Source: Amaurobius ferox
Lineage: Eukaryota; Arthropoda; Arachnida; Araneae; Amaurobiidae
Direction of reading: 5' to 3'
DNA length: 64,000 nucleotides
Assembly (NCBI GenBank): GCA_951213105.1
Contig: OX578146.1
Location: 50,871,275-50,935,274, forward strand
Shown: piece after piece, positions 44,516-56,692 of the stretch
How the letters are laid out: every line of letters begins with the position of its first letter
Numbering within the stretch: position 1 is the first letter of the stretch
Made by a program: the position numbers and the translations under genes
Notes under the pieces: model-generated
The model's database searches: none
What the model saw: only the letters and a program-made list of their open reading frames with translations
Told to the model about the DNA's origin: nothing

Positions 44516-45352
44516 TGTCGCATGGTAAACCCATGAGCCAATATTTTCGGGAATGCGACCTTGAGTCTTCTTATTTATTATGGGGGTCAGCCTTTTCGTT
44601 CGGCCATCTGCACTCGAAATAGAAAACCAGGATGTCTAGTTTGCTTTGGATCTCGGATTCGTACCGAAAGATTTAACGGGCGTCCTGTCCTTTTCGGAAG
44701 GGTCATAGGGTCCTCGGCGACTTTGAATTAGTTGGCCGAAAGAGTATCGGTTTCGCAGGGGCTTGAAAAGGGGCTTTTTGTTTCTGGGGGTCTAAAAGCC
44801 AATGGCGTTGCTTTGAGGTCAAGGGGTTAAGACCCTGAATCCAATGGGATGTTTGTGTGCGCCTCAGGGGCGTGTTTTAAAATCTTGGAGAGAGAGAGTT
44901 TTTCAGAATTTAAAAAAGGAACGAGGAGAAGGTTTTGTGTTGTGAGTGAGAAAAGATACTCTCCTCATGGTCCTCAACCATGAGAGGCTGTTCATTCAGC
45001 GAATGTTCGGTGAGTTCCACATTTAAGGGCCTGTGCCTGATTTGTACTTTTTACTTCTCTCTCCGGGTTAAGGATATTTAAATATTTCATATTTTTAAAT
45101 TTAATTTTTAATTACCATCTTTCACATTTTAGTCTATGAGACTACATATACTTTTGTATTTGTTTAATTGCTTATCTAAAATTGGTAGTTATCCCATTTG
45201 GAATATGGGAAGTTGTCTTTTAAATATTTTAAATCAAATTCTTGTAAATATTTATATAGTATAAATAAATTAATGTTTGTGTTTATACTCACGGCCTTAT
45301 TCTTTACGCGCTCTTACCGGGCGTGTCCTAAAAAGGAAGTTACCTTAGGACA
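44516..45352 (+). repeat. 3' LTR (837 bp), family L1
   Basis: Same length as the 5' LTR with no indels seen, about 99.3 percent identical by eye. Followed directly by the GGAAT duplication. Confidence 0.93.
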
Positions 45353-45357
45353 GGAAT

Positions 45358-45552
45358 ATACCCTCAAAAATACTTCAGAAATACGGTCCGTCGTTTCTAA
45401 TACGTCACTCAATCATTACAGAGCACTTTTTGTCAATTGAAGTATATAATATTTTCCTAGAGTGAAATATTTTTCTTTTTAAAGCAATATTTCTCTAGCC
45501 ATTTTGAAGAGAGTGCCATTAATGAATTTCAAAAGAAATACACGTGCTCTGA
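45358..45552. other. Unassigned flank of LTR element
   Basis: Nothing recognised. Confidence 0.5.
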
Positions 45553-45682
45553 AACAATTCAACAATTACGAGGTTAGTTAATTGTTTGCGAGAGACTGGA
45601 CCAGACAAAGCAAGAACAGGCAGGCAGTAACAGATCCAGTTTCTCGCAAATGCTTTACTAACCTCGTAATTGTTGAATTGTT
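45553..45682. mobile_element. Palindromic MITE-like element (130 bp)
   Basis: Perfect 26-bp inverted repeats: aacaattcaacaattacgag plus gttagt at 45553-45578, and its complement at 45657-45682. An inner pair (gcgagagactgga / tccagtttctcgc) adds a second stem with one mismatch. No obvious target duplication. Confidence 0.65.
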
Positions 45683-46323
45683 AAGAATTTTAAGAATTAA
45701 TTCTTTGAAAATTTTAGGGTATTTTCATAAATTTCGCGAATATTAAATATATGAGGTCATTGGAGTCTTTAAACGAAGAATTGAGTGATTTTTAGCCCAT
45801 ATAAATCGAACGTAAAAGACTTAAAAAGACGTAAAAGAAGCAAAGGTTTGATAGATTTCTAGAATATGAAAATTGTCTTTTTTAGCTGCATAAAGTCGCC
45901 ATCCGTTTCTCTGTCAATGCCTGCAAACAGTGTTAATGCCGAACGCTTAAAAAACAATTCCACATTTAGAACAAAATTTAACATGAAAGATCAATCATGT
46001 ATATGAAACACTTTCCAACTGAGATACAACTTTATTTAAACATCTCTAAAGTGCAAAACATTCAGCGCTGACATTTTTAAAATTATCACATGTTACTTGA
46101 AAACTTGAAACTTCATCAATAAAGACAATGCTAATACGCAAAATGAATTTTATTTACGGCTGACTATTTTTCTATTTGGCCGGGATTTTATTTAAATGAC
46201 GTCATCAAAATATAAATCGTCTGTCTCCTTATGTAAAATCAATGAATATTTCATTCCTATCACTTATATGCTAGACTCCAGAGATAAATAATTCTGCGTG
46301 AAAAAAAATTCAACAATTCTTAT
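45683..46323. other. Unassigned AT-rich sequence
   Basis: No gene or known repeat recognised. Confidence 0.5.
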
Positions 46324-46338
46324 ACAACTCACAATACA

Positions 46339-46570
46339 GGGCGCGGTAGCCCAGTGGTTAGCGCGCGGGAATTGCACTCGGTAGACTCGGGTTCGATTCC
46401 CTCCACTGCCAATACTGCCGCCGTGTTCGCGCGGAGTACGATCACGTTAAACATGTGGGTTCGAAAGTTCTTCCGAGAGGTTGGTGATAGGGGAAGGAGG
46501 GTACGGCCCCTGTGGATGCCTCCCCCACTGGGTTCCAGTCTAAATTGTAGGTCGGACGGTCTGGGTCTCA
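46339..46570 (+). mobile_element. Full-length tRNA-derived SINE
   Basis: Head carries a consensus A box TAGCCCAGTGG and a B box GGTTCGATTCC. The body ends in ggtcggacggtctgggtctca and a short CAA-type tail. acaactcac at 46324-46332 and 46571-46579 is a probable target duplication extended by a few mutated bases. Two truncated relatives are at 28381 and 48788. Confidence 0.88.
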
Positions 46571-46579
46571 ACAACTCAC

Positions 46580-47690
46580 CATGCAAGCGTTTCATTTGTT
46601 TACATTCTAAGTAATAAACCATGGATTTAGAAAGAAGGTGATAGAACTCCTATGGTTATGGATAAAACGCTTGAAAATACCATAATGCTTTGAGAGTTAT
46701 ATCTAGGTGCCGCAGTGTTAGTAAAGCAGTTGCCATTGTTAGTTGACACAACAGAAAGGCGTAGCATTTAGTATATGTATTTTTGATTATTTTTAAATTA
46801 AGAGTTCGTTCCTTAATTATGACTATAATTAATCAGTATTATTTCTTAGTTGTAGAATAGAGCACAGAATATATGGAAATAAAAATAAATTGAAAGGTAA
46901 AATAATTTTGAATACGTTGGAATATTCTTTATTGTTTCAGTTCTACTTTGTATTGCACTAATAATTCATTTTTACAAAATTGACAATTTAAATAAATATT
47001 TTAGGCCTCTTGCCATAAAAATGCATACAATGCAGGACTACTCATCCCATCGCCGTTTGAATTACTGTCTCAAACGATATTGGCGTTTTCTTAATATGAG
47101 GTCTAAGAAAACTCCTTACTTTTACCTCTATGTCATGAACACTTTTTAACTATGTTGGAAAGTGTTCAAAACGTGTTATATGATAACAGACGCTGCATTA
47201 ATGAAATTTCGCGTATGTACAATATAATGTATCAAAACGCTGCGCACTTAAATAAAAAAAAATGACGTCGACGCTTCAATTAAAATCTTGATGTTGCATA
47301 ACTGTGTTGATAACACATGCCAGAATTTGAACGGTTTATAAATGTAAGTATTGGTTTAATAAAATTGCAATATAATGTTCATTGCCATGAGTAGTAGTTA
47401 CTTAAATTACTGCTTCGTAACGGCTACAAAAATGTTAGTGTAAATTCTCAACACCGAAATTTTTGCAAAACTTCACAGTTTTTTTTAATTTAGCTCGTGA
47501 CCGCCCCTTGAATTTTGCCTTTTTTTTTCCACGATAAAATTCTGAACCTCTATGGGAAGTTATGGAAAAGCACGTAGTTTTTCGAACTAGCCAAAATTTG
47601 CCAAGTTGGCAACACATCGCTATATTCACCGTCAAGATCAGGTGACTCAGACCTTTAAATTATAACAATAGTTTTCTATTAGAGTGGATA
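46580..47690. other. Unassigned AT-rich sequence
   Basis: No gene or named repeat seen in over 1 kb. Confidence 0.55.
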
Positions 47691-47693
47691 TAT

Positions 47694-50600
47694 ACGTTAT
47701 ACAAAAACACACACACACGTCAAGCTAAAAATGGTTTTCTTCGTGTTCTATGGTGCTCGAAACGTATACATCCATCAAAAACTCGAGTTCCGATTTTCGA
47801 AACGATTCCAGTACTTTCCCTATACACTTGCATTGTAGGGAAAGTAAAAATCTGATGTGGGCAGCACATGACTTTACCTGCAGACTTATATCCACGTTCT
47901 CTTTATTTCAATTAAATTTAATTCACTTTTAATTCAATTTTCATTCTCATCTGATAATTGGACTTATTTTCAAAGGTGGCATGGAGAAAATACGAAATAA
48001 ACTAATATATCTCGAGAACGGCTAGTCCTAGTGTAATGGGGTTGGTCTTATTCTTTTCTTCGTTAAAAATTACGTATTAAACAAGCATTTAATGGATATA
48101 TTTGAGCATACGTAGCTTATTAGTTTAGATTTTGACAATTTTTGAGGGCTATTCTGCAAAAAAAAGCAGGTTATTTTTTTCTGAATTATACCAAAATTTA
48201 ATCAGCACCAGGGTGACCTACAAGTGGCTCATCTACCGAATTTTGTGAAATTCGGTCCATTAGTTTTTCATCTAGAGTGGATAAAAGCTTTTGCGGGCCA
48301 TTTCGCAAAAAAAAAGCGGGTTCTTTTATCTCGAATCGTACTAATCAGCACCAGACTCGCCCACAAGTGACATACCTACAAAATTTTGTGAAATTCGATG
48401 TATTAGTCTTTTAGTTAGAGTGGATACAAAATCTGCACAGACGGACAGACACACAGACACACACGCAGACGTCCCGCTAAAAATGGTTTTTTCGTATTCT
48501 AGAGGTCTCGAAACGTGTAAATCCGTCGAAAACTCGAGTTGCGATTTTCGACATGATTCCAATACTTTCCCTATACATTACCATGTATTGCAGGGAAAGT
48601 AAAAATCTGATGTGGGCAGCACATGACTTTCCCTGCAGACTTATATTCACGTGCTATTTATTTAAATTAAATTTAATTCACTTTTAATTCAATTTTCGTT
48701 CTCATTTGAAAAGTGGATTTATTTTCAAAAATGGTGTAGGAAAAATACGGAAAACTAAAATATCTCGAGAACGGCTAGTCCTAGTGTTGTTGTTGTTGTT
48801 GAGACCCAGACCGTCCGACCTACCAGAAAGGGCTAGTCCTAGTGTAATGGAGTTGGTCTTATTCTTTTCTTCGTTAAAAATTACGTATTAAACGAGCATT
48901 TAATGGATATATTTGAGCGCACGTAGTTCTTTATTTTAACTTTTGGCGATTTTTGCGGGCCATTGTGCAAAAAAAGGCAGGTTATTTATTTCCGAATCGT
49001 ACCAAAATGTAATCAGCACCAGGGTGACTAATAAGCGACTTATCTACCAAATTTTGTGAAATTCGGTCCATTAGATTTTTAGCTAGAGTGGATACAAACC
49101 TTTGCGGGCCATTTCGCAAAAAAAGGCGGGTTCTTTTATCACGAATCTTACCAAAAACTAATCAGCACCAGATTCGCCCACAAGTGACGTACCGACCAAA
49201 TTTTATGAAATTCGGTCAATTAGTTTTTCAGTTAGAGTGGATACAAAATCTACACAGACAGACAGACACACAGACATACAGACACACAGACACACAGACA
49301 CATGGACACACACACAGACGTCACGCTAAAAATAGTTTTTTCGTATTCTAGAGGTCTCGAAACGTGTAGATCCGTCGAAAACTCGAGTTGCGATTTTTGA
49401 CATGATTCCAATACTTTCCCTATACATTACCATGTATTGCAGGGAAAGTAAAAAGCTGATGTGAGCAGCACATGACTTTCCCTGCAGACTTATATTAACG
49501 TTCTCCTTATTTTAATTAAATTTATTTCACTTTTAATTCAATTTTCGTTCTCATTCGGTAACCGGGCTTATTTTCAATGGTGGCGTAGGGAAAGTACGAT
49601 AAACTAAAATACCTCAAGAACGGCTAGCCCTAGTGTAATGGGGTTGGTCTTATTCTTTTCGTCGTTAAAAATTACGTATTAAACGAGCATTTAATGGATA
49701 TATTTGAGTATACCTAGTTCTTAGTTTAGATTTTGACGATTTTTGCGGGCCATTTTGCAAAAAAAGGCAGGTTATTTTTTTCCGAATCGTACCAAAATCT
49801 AATCAGCACCAGGGTAACCCACAAGTGACTCATCTACCGAATTTTGTGAAATTCGGTCCGGTAGTTTTTCAGTTAGAGTGGATGCAAGTTTTTGCCGACC
49901 ATTTCGCAAAAATAGGCGAGTTCTTTTATTCCAAATCGTACCCAAAACTATTCAGCACTAGACTGGCTCACAAGTGACTTACCTACTAAATTTTGTGAAA
50001 TTCGGTCTATTAGTTTTTTAGTTAAAGTGGATACAAAATCTGCACAGACAGTCAGACACACAGACACACAGACAGACACACAGACAGACACACAGACACA
50101 CACACAGACGTCACGCTAAAAATTGTTTTTTCGTATTCTAGATGTCTTGAAACGTGTAGATCCGTCGAAAACTCGAGTTGCGATTTTCGACATGATTCCA
50201 ATACTTTCCCTATACATTACCATGTATTGCAGGGAAAGTAAAACTCTGATGTGGACAGCACATGACCTTTCCTTGCAGACTTATATTAACGTTCTCTTTA
50301 TTTTAATTAAATTTATTTCACTTTTAATTCAATTTTCGTTCTCATTCGGAAACCGGACTTATTTTCAAAGGTGGCGCAGAGAAAATAAGGAAAACTAAAA
50401 TATCTCGAGAACGGCTAGTCCTAGTGTAATGGGGTTGGTCTTATTATTTTCGTCGTTAAAAATTACGTATTAAACGAGCATTTAATGGATATATTTGAGT
50501 ATACCTAGTTCTTTAGTTTAGATTTTGACGAATTTTTGCTGGCCATTTTGCAGAAAAAGGCAGGTTATTTTTTTTCGAATCGTACCAAATTCTAATCAGC

Positions 50601-53600
50601 ACCAGGATAACCCACAAGTGACTCATCTACCAAATTTTGTGAAATTCGGTCCATTAGTTTTTCAGTTAGAGTGGATACAAGCTTTTGCGGGCCATTTCGC
50701 AAAAAAAAGACGGGTTCTTTTATTCCAAATCGTTCCCAAAACTAATATGCACCAGACTCGTCCATAAGTGACTTACCTACCAAATTTTGTGAAATTCGGT
50801 CTATTAGTTTTTTAGTTAGAGCGGATACAAAAGCTGCACAGACAGACACACAGACACACAGACACACAGACAGACACACAGACACACATACAGACACACA
50901 CACAGACGTCACGCTAAAAATGGTTTTTTCGTATTCTAGAGGTCTCGAAACGTGTAGATCCGTCGAAAACTCGAGTTGCGATTTTCGGCATGATTCCAAT
51001 ACTTTCCCTATACATTACCATGTATTGCAGGGAAAGTAAAAATCTGATGTGGGCAGCACATGACTTTCCCTGCAAACTTATATCCATGTTCTCTTTATTT
51101 TAATTAAATTTATTTCACTTTTAATTCAATTTTCGTTCTCATTCTGTAACCGGACTTATTTTCAAAGGTGGCGTAGAGAAAATAAGAAAAACTAAAATAT
51201 CTCGAGAACGGCTAGACCTAATGTAATGGGGTTGGTCTTATTCTTTTCTTCGCTAAAAATTACGTATTGAACAAGCATTTACTGGATATATTTGAGCATA
51301 CGTAGTTCTTTAGTTTAGATTTGGACGTTTTTTGTGGGCCATTCTGCAAAAAGAGGCAGGTTATATTTTTCTGAATCGTACCAAAATCTAATCAGCACCA
51401 GGGTGACCTATACGTGACTCATCTACCGAATTTTGTGAAATTCGGTCCGTTAGTTTTTCAGCTACAGTGGATACAAACTTTTGCGGGCCATTTCACAAAA
51501 AAGGCGGGTTCTTTTATTCCGAATCGTACCCAAAACTAGTCAGCACCAGCCCCGCCCACAGGTGACTTACCTGCAAAATTTTGTGAAATTCGGTCCATTA
51601 GTTTTTTAGTTAGATTGGATACAATATCTGCACAGACAGACACACAGACAGACACACAGACAGACACACAGACAGACACACACACAGACGTCACGCTAAA
51701 AATGGTTTTTTCGTATTCTAGAGGTCTCGAAACGTGTAGATCCGTCGAAAACTCGAGTTGTGATTTTCGGCATGTTTCCAATACTTTCCCTATACATTAC
51801 CATGTATTGCAGGGAAAGTAAAAATCTGATGTGAGCAGCACATGACTTTCCCTGCAGACTTATATTAACGTTCTCTTTATTTTGATTAAATTTATTTCAC
51901 TTTTAATTCAATTTTCGTTCTCATTCGATAACCGGACTTATTTTCAAAGGTGCCGTAGGGAAAGTACGAAAAACTAAAATATCTCGAGAACGGCTAGTCC
52001 TAGTGTAATGGGGTTGGTCTTATTATTTTCGTCGTCAAAAATTACGTATTAAATCAGCATTTAATGGATATATTTGAGTATACCCAGTTTTTTATTTGAG
52101 ATTTTGGCAATTTTTACGGGCCATTTTGCAAAAAAAGGCAGGTTATTTTTTTCTGAATCGTACCAAAATCTAATCAGCACCAGGGTGATCTATACGTGAC
52201 TCATCTACCGAAATTTGTGAAATTCGGTCCATTAGTTTTTCAGCTACAGTGGATACAAGCTTTTGCGGGCCATTTCACAAAAAAGGCGGGTTCTTTTATT
52301 CCGAATCGTACCCAAAACTAATCAGCATCAGCCCCGCCCACAAGTGACTTACCTACAAAATTTTGTGAAATTCGGTCCATTAGTTCTTTAGTTAGAGTGG
52401 ATACAAAATCTGCACAGACAGACAGACACACAGACAGACACACAGACACACAGACATACACACAGACATACACACAGACGTCACCCTAAAAATGGTTTTT
52501 TCGTATTCTAGAGGTCTCGAAACGTGTAGATCCGTCGAAAACTCGAGTTGCGATTTTCGGCATAATTCCAATACTTTCCCTATACATTACCATGTATTGC
52601 AGGGAAAGTAAAAGTCTGATGTGGGCAGCACATGACTTTCCCTGCAGACTTATATTAACGTTCTCTTTATTTTAACTAAATTTATTTCACTTTTAATTCA
52701 ATTTTCGTTCTCATTCGGTAACCGGGCTTATTTTCAAAGGTGGCGTAGGGAAAGTTAGAAAAACTAAAATATCTCGAGAACGGCTAGTCCTAGTGTAATG
52801 GGGTTGGTCTTATTCTTTTCGTCGTTAAAAATTACGTATTAAATTAGCATTTAATTTATAGATTTGAGTATACCCAGTTCTTTAATTTAGATTTGGACGA
52901 TTTTTGCGGGCCATTTTGCAAAAAAAGGCTGGTCATTTTTATCCGAATCATACCAAAATCTAATCAGCACCAAGGTAAGCCACAAGTGACTCATCTACCG
53001 AATTTTGTGAAATTCGGTCCATCAGTTTTTCAGTTAGAGTGGATACAAGCTTTTGCGGGCCATTTCGCAAAAAAAGGCGGGTTCTTTTATTCCGAATCGT
53101 ACCCAAAACTAATAAGCACCAGCCCCGGCCACAAGTAACTTACCTACAAAATTATGTGAAATTCGGTCCATTAGTTTTTTAGTTAGAGTGGATACAAAAT
53201 CTGCACAGACAGACACACAGACACACAGACAGACACACAGACACACACACAGACGTCACGCTAAAAATGATTTTTTCGTATTCTAGAGGTCTCGAAACGT
53301 GTAGATCCGTCGAAAACTCGAGTTGTGATTTTCGGCATGATTCCAATACTTTCCCTATACATTACCATGTATTGCAGGGAAAGTAAAAATCTGATGTGGG
53401 CAGCACATGACTTTCCCTGCAGACTTATATTCACGTTCTATTTATTTAAATTAAAATTATTTCACTTTTAATTCAATTTTCGCTCTCATTCGATAACCGG
53501 ACTTATTTTCAAAGGTGGCGTAGGGAAAGTAAGAAATACTAAAATATCTCGATAACGGCTAGTCCTAGTGTAATGGGGTTGGTCTTATTCTTTTCGTCGT

Positions 53601-54150
53601 TAAAAATTACGTATTAAATCAGCATTTAATGGATATATTTGAGTATACCCAGTACTTTAATTTAGATTTTGGCAATTTTTGCGGGCCATTTTGCAAAAAA
53701 AGGCAGGTTATTATTTTTTTAATCGTACCAAAATCTAATCAGCACCAGGGTGACCTGTACGTGACTCATCTACCGAATTTTGTGAAATTTGGTTCATTAG
53801 TTTTTCAGCTACAGTGGATACAAGCTTTTGCGGGCCATTTCACAAAATAGGCGGGTTTTTTTATTCCGAATCGTACACAAAACTAATCAGCACCAGCCCC
53901 GCCCACAAGTGACTTACCTACCAAATTTTGTGAAATTCGGTCCATTAGTTTTTTAGTTAGAGTGGATACAATATCTGCACAGACAGACACACAGACACAC
54001 AGACAGACACACACACAGACGTCACGCTAAAAATAGTTTTTTCGTATTCTAGAGGACTCGAAACGTGTAGATCCGTCGAAAACTCGAGTTGCGATTTTCG
54101 GCATGATTCCAATACTTTCCCTATACATTACCATGTATTGCAGGGAAAGT
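47694..54150 (+). repeat. Tandem block of family-1 units, plus strand
   Basis: A partial unit (47694-47845) and eight full ones: 47846-48600, 48601-49449, 49450-50239, 50240-51037, 51038-51819, 51820-52609, 52610-53384, 53385-54150. Unit order: tctgatgtgggcagcacatgac end, ttaattcaattttcgttctc, atctcgagaacggctagtcc, two about 149-bp subrepeats, CAGA/CACA tract, cgtcacgctaaaaatgg, tcgaaacgtgtagatccg, then the terminal hairpin. Inverted relative to the block at 27464-34768. Confidence 0.92.
48788..48830 (-). mobile_element. Extremely 5'-truncated SINE (about 43 bp)
   Basis: Only the tail and last ~30 bases of the SINE (ttgttgttg, gagacccagaccgtccgacc). Flanked by ggctagtcctagtgt at 48773-48787 and 48831-48845, a 15-bp target duplication. 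Confidence 0.88.
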
Positions 54151-55405
54151 AAAAATGAATCCGATAATAAGCTTTATTTTTATGTGTATAAAAGAAAAAC
54201 ATTTTAACACGTGATGCGGCTTCTGGTGAATTCTGAATGAAAGCTTTTTCCTCAAAAACGAAGTTTTTAAATGTAATATTTTTCTTTTTATTTCTTTAGC
54301 GGTAAAACTACGATTAAAATGCATTTTTAAATGCATAATTAAAGTCCACATTTACGCATAAAACCATGTTCTAGCAAATACGCTTTTAATCACAAAAGTT
54401 GTTCATTTTTCGGTTCACCAGCTATTTTTAGATATCGGATATACTTTTTAGACAAGAAATTAAAAATAATGTCCAATTACTGGAGAAATCTGCTATTCAG
54501 AAGTGTCCTTTACGGATATTTTTTGGAAAACGTTTTTTAAATTAATATTGCATGCCGGTGCCTACTACAATTTTAATACAGGGTGACGATAGACTTATGA
54601 GGAGGATTGTGACCCCTAAAACCACATTCTTGATACAACCTTGCACTGCCCTTTAATGGAATGGTTAAGAGAACCCCCTCCCCTCACGCACACACACACA
54701 CACACGTTTCATAAATTTTTACAGGCGATCAACTCGGAAGTGGCAGTAAACGGATTTTATATGTTTCTGACACAATTACTCTCAGTTAAATTCGGTAATT
54801 TTCTTTTCTTTCTTTCATTCTTTTTTTTTTTTTCTTTCCTAACTCATAAAATCGGGACGTTTCAATTTCCTCGTTCATTCGGAGTGAAAACGCCCAGTTT
54901 GACGAGACGCAAAATAAAGCGAAACTTATCTCCCACAATTATTAAATCTAACCCACTTTCTTAGGAAAACATTCCCACATCAAGAGAGAAAACTCGAAAA
55001 AACAGCGAGAATGAGGGAATAGATTTAAACCGTATCTCATATTTCGGAGCAGTTATCTCACAGCTGTGGACGACTTCCGCGTACGAGTTGTGTTGTTTGC
55101 CTCCTTGTTTCCATGGTGACTAGTTTATACGATGAACTTCATCCAAGCAGAATAATAAATCGTATAATGTCGAAAATCGCAGGTTCATTGATTTTACTTT
55201 TGTTTTTCCCTTGAAACAATTGTTATTACTACAACCATTTTGAGAGGTAAAATATTTACTAATTTCCCCCACATGCATAGTATAAAGGTGCAGAGAAAGT
55301 GTTGCGGCATGGGCGAAAATTTAAGTTCACATTTAGGCGGATTTTACACCTTTTGAACATTCTTGAATCCTTGAACTCGAATCGAAAGTTATTGAGGTAA
55401 ATTCT
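54151..55405. other. Unassigned AT-rich sequence
   Basis: Short CA and T runs near 54680 and 54820. No gene recognised. Confidence 0.55.
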
Positions 55406-55407
55406 GC

Positions 55408-55456
<49 letters not shown>
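55406..55456. repeat. (TG)n(AG)n microsatellite
   Basis: TG run passing directly into an AG run. Confidence 0.93.
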
Positions 55457-55460
<4 letters not shown>

Positions 55461-56614
55461 GTAAAGGCGGATTTGGCAGTAACTAATATTCAGGGTTCGG
55501 AAACAATTATTCGCCCCCCCTCCCCGAAAACATTTTATGTTAACCTAATTTCTATTTATATGATAGCATTTAGATGTATTTATATAGGGAAAATAGAAAA
55601 CTTGCCTTCCCCCCCCCCCCCAAAAAAAAAGTTTCATTTGCCCCTCATGCCAAAAAGTCCTGAAAGAAACCCTGCCCGTGCAAGGCCGGGTTGTTCATTC
55701 TGGTAACTCATAAATAGTAATTTTATCTCTTCAAGAAAAAAATGAATCCGGTAGTTATGTCACAAACAAAACTCTCACCCTCAACAATATCATTCACATT
55801 CTGGGTCACGTTCTGGCTACTCTGGGTCACTGTCTAGTTTTCCAAAAAGCCATCGTTGCATCACTGTCATTGCCAGTCAACCGCAAAGCCATTCTACTTT
55901 TGCACGTGTTGCCAACCAAAAGATTAATCAAAAGATAAAAAAGAGAAAACCCACTGTAGGGATATCGGTCGATAATGGCTATCATTGGCACAGATTAGCA
56001 AACAGCAGTTCTGCAGGTCAACGTCTTCTACCATATTGATGCTTCGTGACATTGTTTGTTCTCAAGGCCGAAAAGCCCGCACGTCAAAGACTACCCCCCC
56101 CCCTCCCCCTTCAAACAGCTTAATGATAATGAAATACTAGATAAAACTGAACCCGCTTATGACAGAATGCAAAGGATTTATGAAAGAAAGCATTATAGCA
56201 GTCAATCTGTTCTACTAAATAAGTAATGTACAATCTCAGTAGTCCGGATCGGCTAGTGTCGGATTACTGGATTTGTCAGATTATTGAAAATATAGTAGGT
56301 AAATAAAGTATTTAATACGTAAAGTTGTCATAATTATGATAATTAAACTTACAGTGCGACATATGCAAAACAAATATAGATGTATGTTTTATAATCTTGC
56401 ACATATTGTACTTTTGTAGGCTGCTATAGTACTGCCAAATGACGCCGAATCAATTATTAAAATATCTTAATATAGGGACTATATTGCTTATTGCGGATGC
56501 TATCAGTATTGTTAATTGTTAATTTAGAGTTCGTTAGTTTTCCATGTTGTCATACGGAAAAACGCAAAAATGTACAATCCAACGATATTAATATCATTGT
56601 GTTGTAGATTATCA
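55457..56614. other. Unassigned, with C-rich runs
   Basis: Poly-C tracts near 55515, 55608 and 56093. cagtagtccgg at 56237 followed by repeated cggatta-type words resembles a pogo/Tigger-like terminal repeat, but no partner end is seen. Confidence 0.4.
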
Positions 56615-56692
56615 TTTTTTTCACTGTGAAAGAAGTAAATCCATTGCATTATACAGGAAAATACATGTGCTGCCCACATCAGATTTTTTTTT
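56615..56692 (-). repeat. Relic end of family-2 repeat
   Basis: Terminal portion only: tcactgtgaaagaagtaaat, ccattgcattatacagg, gtgctgcccacatcagattt. Confidence 0.7.

Larger units (their letters stand above)
38118..45352 (+). mobile_element. LTR retrotransposon, internally degenerate
   Basis: Two 837-bp direct LTRs beginning TGTCGCATGG and ending CCTTAGGACA, flanked by the 5-bp duplication GGAAT at 38113-38117 and 45353-45357. By eye the LTRs differ at about 6 positions, so insertion is recent. The 5.56-kb interior lacks gag, protease, reverse transcriptase and RNase H and keeps only an integrase C-terminal stretch and unrecognised remnants. It was probably mobilised in trans. A Ty3/Gypsy or retrovirus-like affiliation is inferred from the integrase fragment. 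Confidence 0.92.

Noticed and set aside
46329..46622. Open frames of 86-97 codons on both strands
   Set aside because: They lie on the full-length SINE and read through its tRNA-like head.
26356..51821. Frames rich in alternating V/C/S or T/Q/D
   Set aside because: Translations of the CAGA/CACA microsatellite in the hairpin-ended repeats.
28668..53850. Similar 73-111-codon frames in many family-1 units
   Set aside because: The two internal subrepeats are offset by about 149 bp, and A-run length changes shift the frame between copies; both strands are open. This looks like repeat echo, not coding constraint.
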